Positions 30,617 through 32,704 of a stretch of DNA of 32,704 bases are shown here, one piece after another. The position numbers and the translations under genes are program-made. This stretch comes from an uncultured Bacteroidales bacterium. Its GTDB lineage: Bacteria; Bacteroidota; Bacteroidia; Bacteroidales; Paludibacteraceae. Location of the stretch: positions 1 through 32,704 of the forward strand of contig CAMGMU010000019.1 in NCBI GenBank assembly GCA_946059305.1. Direction: 5' to 3'. Position 1 is the stretch's first letter, and every line of letters begins with the position of its first letter. A model generated the notes under the pieces. The model was not told the DNA's origin and did not search any database. It saw nothing but the letters and a program-made list of their open reading frames with translations.

Positions 30617-32023
30617 TCTGCAATTATTTTCTTGCAAGAGGATGTATGCTTGACGTTCGCGCTCGAGTTGTTCGAAGAATCCCTGTTCGGACATTTGATT
30701 ATACATATCCGGATGTATGGCCTTCATCAGCATGGGTGCTTCGTCGGGGCAGAGTGCGTATGCATAACGGAAATCTTCTTCCATCTTTTTGAAATGCTTT
30801 AACTCGGCATCGCATACGGCCATCAAGACGTATGTCTGCCAAAGCTCTTCACATTCGTTGGCTTTCTTGAAGAGGTTGTAAGCTTTCTGCACTTTTCCGA
30901 GCGACATCATCGTGCCGCCCCAAAGACTAAATATAGCAGCAGAAGGCTCTAAGATGCTCAGTTTTTCGTATGTAGCTGCAGCTTTTTCGAATAATTGACA
31001 GTTGCTATAAGCGTCGGCTAATGGTATAAGTGTTGCGGTGTCATCAGGCTGTACCTCATTGGCTGCTTCCAGCATCGTAATGGCTTCTGCATTATACCCA
31101 AGTTGGAGGAAGGTGATGCCCGCATTGTGCAAAACAGCATTGTCTCTTGGTTGTGCTTGCACGCTTAACCAAAGGGCTTCAACCGCAGCATCTGTCTCCT
31201 TATGCTCAATGTGAATATTTGCCAAAATCTGCGCGATGGAGCTTCGCTGCTTCCCTTCTGCTTTGTCAGCTGCTTCTTTAAGTGATTGAACGGCTAAATC
31301 ATGTTGGTCAGTCTCTTCATAGCATTGCGCTTTCATCACGAGATAGTCGAACTCTTCGGGGGCGATGGCTGCGGCATAATCGTAGGCATCTATTGCTTCC
31401 GTATATCGTTTGTTGGAAGAAAGATAGTTGCCTTTAGCCATCCATGCATCGTAATTAAACGGATCGGCAGCCAGAATTTTCTCCGCAATAGGCATTGTGT
31501 CTTCGAGATGTGTCATCTGCTCATGACAGTAGAGCATTCCAGAGAGGGTACGAACATCGTCGGGATGATTCTTCAGACTGTGCTCGTAAAAATGCAAGGC
31601 TGTAATAAAATCGCCTGCATTCATGAAGCCAAGGGCAATATCATAGGCTACGTATTCGTTAGGGTTTTCGTCGGTCAGAGCCAAATCGGCCATCTCCAAG
31701 GCTTCTGTTTTTCTTCCGAGCATAGCCAATGCGGCCGAACGGAGGATGCAAAGGAAGGTGTTGTTGTCTTGAAAAATCGCATCGATTTTCTTCAACGCTG
31801 ATTCTCCGTCATTGGTCATGAGCGTGTATTCGGCATCGAGTTGTATGATGGTAGGGTCATCGGGATGCAGATTAAGGCCCAAACGCAGGATTTCTTCCAA
31901 TTTGTCCACCTGATTCCGGTCTGCATAATAACGGAAAATCTGGTCTATCTCAATAGGGTCGAGATAGACGGATTCTCCGGCTTTGAGCATAGCTTCGTAT
32001 TTGTTGACGATATCTGGTGTCAT
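30599..32023 (-). CDS. Tetratricopeptide-repeat protein
   Basis: The 474-residue protein is almost wholly built of helical TPR-like repeats from about residue 40 to 430. Examples include AYDIALGFMNAGDFITALHFYEHSLKNHPDD, WMAKGNYLSSNKRYTEAIDAYDYAAAIAPEE and LHNAGITFLQLGYNAEAITMLEAANEVQPDD. There is no signal peptide, so it is probably cytoplasmic and acts as a protein-interaction scaffold; the partner is unknown. The C-terminus is basic (NNCRKKSQK). Its ATG overlaps the yqeY stop by one base (TGATG), so the two genes are translationally coupled, which may hint at a link to the same process. The stop lies inside a hairpin. Confidence 0.88.
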   Translation of the reverse strand: MTPDIVNKYEAMLKAGESVYLDPIEIDQIFRYYADRNQVDKLEEILRLGLNLHPDDPTIIQLDAEYTLMTNDGESALKKIDAIFQDNNTFLCILRSAALAMLGRKTEALEMADLALTDENPNEYVAYDIALGFMNAGDFITALHFYEHSLKNHPDDVRTLSGMLYCHEQMTHLEDTMPIAEKILAADPFNYDAWMAKGNYLSSNKRYTEAIDAYDYAAAIAPEEFDYLVMKAQCYEETDQHDLAVQSLKEAADKAEGKQRSSIAQILANIHIEHKETDAAVEALWLSVQAQPRDNAVLHNAGITFLQLGYNAEAITMLEAANEVQPDDTATLIPLADAYSNCQLFEKAAATYEKLSILEPSAAIFSLWGGTMMSLGKVQKAYNLFKKANECEELWQTYVLMAVCDAELKHFKKMEEDFRYAYALCPDEAPMLMKAIHPDMYNQMSEQGFFEQLERERQAYILLQENNCRKKSQK

Positions 32024-32475
32024 CAGTTGTTGAGTAGTTCTTTAACTTTAGCAGAAATGATTTTTCCGTCGGCTAAACCGGCAAGTGCTTTGGTAGCAGT
32101 GCCCATGACTTTACCCATATCTTTAGGGCCCTGCGCACCGAGTTCAGCGATGATGTTTTTGAGTCGTTCCACAAGTTCTTCTTCGGAGAGTTGCTTGGGC
32201 AGATACTGCTCAATCACACGCATCTGCGCCAACTCCTCTTCTGCGAGTTCATTACGTCCGGCAGCGGCATACATTTCGGCCGCCTCCTTACGTTGTTTGC
32301 AGAGCTTCTGCATGCAGCGAATAGCTTGGTCGTCGTGGAGTTCGCCATCGCCACCTTTGGCCGTTTTCGCTTCAAGAAATTCCTTCTTTACACCGCGGAG
32401 CGCATCGAGCGCCACCTTATCTTTAGCGAGCATCGCTTTCTTGATGTCTTCGCTTATTTGATCAAATAGAGTCAT
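32023..32475 (-). CDS. YqeY-family protein (GatB/Yqey domain)
   Basis: This 150-residue protein matches YqeY: MTLFDQISEDIKKAMLAKDKVALDALRGVKKEF at the N-terminus, an all-helical central part, and the compact GatB/YqeY tail (GPKDMGKVMGTATKALAGLADGKIISAKVKELL). The tail domain is shared with the amidotransferase subunit GatB, where it contacts tRNA; free-standing YqeY has no settled function. Length is typical for the family. It is the first gene of a coupled pair with the TPR protein. Four tandem repeats lie upstream in the presumed promoter region, where I find no convincing TAnnTTTG element. Confidence 0.92.
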   Translation of the reverse strand: MTLFDQISEDIKKAMLAKDKVALDALRGVKKEFLEAKTAKGGDGELHDDQAIRCMQKLCKQRKEAAEMYAAAGRNELAEEELAQMRVIEQYLPKQLSEEELVERLKNIIAELGAQGPKDMGKVMGTATKALAGLADGKIISAKVKELLNN

Positions 32476-32546
32476 AGTTTTGCGAATAATGGAAACCGAT
32501 TCGGAGAAAAAATCGAAACAGTATCCTAAACATTGTAAAATATTAA

Positions 32547-32655
32547 TTATTGTCAGTTGTACAAACGATTTAAATGAATATCAGTTGTACAAACATTTAA
32601 ATGAATATCAGTTGTACAAACATTTAAATGAATATCAGTTGTACAAACATTTAAG
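32547..32655. repeat. 27-bp tandem repeat, four copies, upstream of yqeY
   Basis: AATATCAGTTGTACAAACATTTAAATG repeats with TCAGTTG starting at 32553, 32581, 32608 and 32635 (periods 28, 27, 27). Each unit has two palindromic cores, TTGTACAA and ATTTAAAT. There are no variable spacers, so it is not a CRISPR array. It lies within the 229 bp between the yqeY start and the right edge of the window. Confidence 0.9.
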
Positions 32656-32704
32656 GTAATTTCTAATAATTACTAGTTTTCAAGTGGAAGCCACTCCGCA
32701 ATCA

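Noticed and set aside
30325-30792. Plus-strand 155-residue ORF with repeated NVILEKIFYDCS
   Set aside because: It is a translation of the intergenic repeat cluster, overlapping the dedA-like start and the TPR gene end. There is no promoter and no codon-level evidence.
32547-32655. CRISPR array
   Set aside because: Repeats follow each other directly with no unique spacers and no cas genes nearby.

Overview
The window looks like a chromosomal segment of a Bacteroidales bacterium (phylum Bacteroidota). The genes point that way: an alpha2-type glycyl-tRNA synthetase, ftsQ-ftsA-ftsZ, a secreted GH3 glucosidase, and an endonuclease I with what looks like a type IX secretion tail. So do the promoters: at least nine sites match the Bacteroidota grammar TTTG-N19/20-TAnnTTTG, and Shine-Dalgarno sequences are weak or absent. 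I cannot name the genus from sequence alone.

Layout. 1-1.2 kb: three small tandem genes (one cut by the window edge), two of them lipoproteins, separated by repeat-rich spacers. 1.2-1.8 kb: a duplicated non-coding cassette. Each copy carries a strong minus-strand promoter and a conserved hairpin, which suggests a pair of small structured RNAs. 1.8-13.7 kb: a phage-derived element made of tail-type genes, a fibre-like gene, a lysis cassette (holin, amidase, candidate one-gene spanin), a 58-bp minisatellite, the tape measure protein, a large tail protein and a tyrosine integrase lying next to tRNA-Gln(CTG). No terminase, portal or capsid gene is visible, although the element may continue left of the window.

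13.7-18.1 kb: housekeeping genes. A homocysteine methyltransferase and a GtrA-type membrane protein form one minus-strand pair; tyrS and a secreted nuclease form a plus-strand pair; palindromic intergenic repeats and tRNA-Asp(GTC) follow. 18.2-25.3 kb: a tightly packed minus-strand run ftsQ-ftsA-ftsZ-wzz-like-GH3, with a promoter at 25.3 kb and a terminator at 18.3 kb, so cell division, surface polysaccharide and glycoside hydrolase genes may share one transcript. 25.4-29.7 kb: glyS, two translationally coupled membrane-anchored AraC-type regulators (the second with a shortened DNA-binding domain) and a small XRE-type regulator. 29.7-32.5 kb, minus strand: a DedA-family membrane protein, a TPR protein and YqeY.

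A recurring theme is short tandem duplication: in spacers (lipoprotein cluster, tyrS leader, upstream of dedA and yqeY), at a gene end (the 3' end of the GH3 gene is present three times) and within a coding region (the FtsZ linker). The observations most worth pursuing are the duplicated RNA cassette, the apparently head-less tail/lysis element with its candidate spanin, and the coupled membrane AraC pair. All function calls rest on motif recognition by eye; no database search was run.
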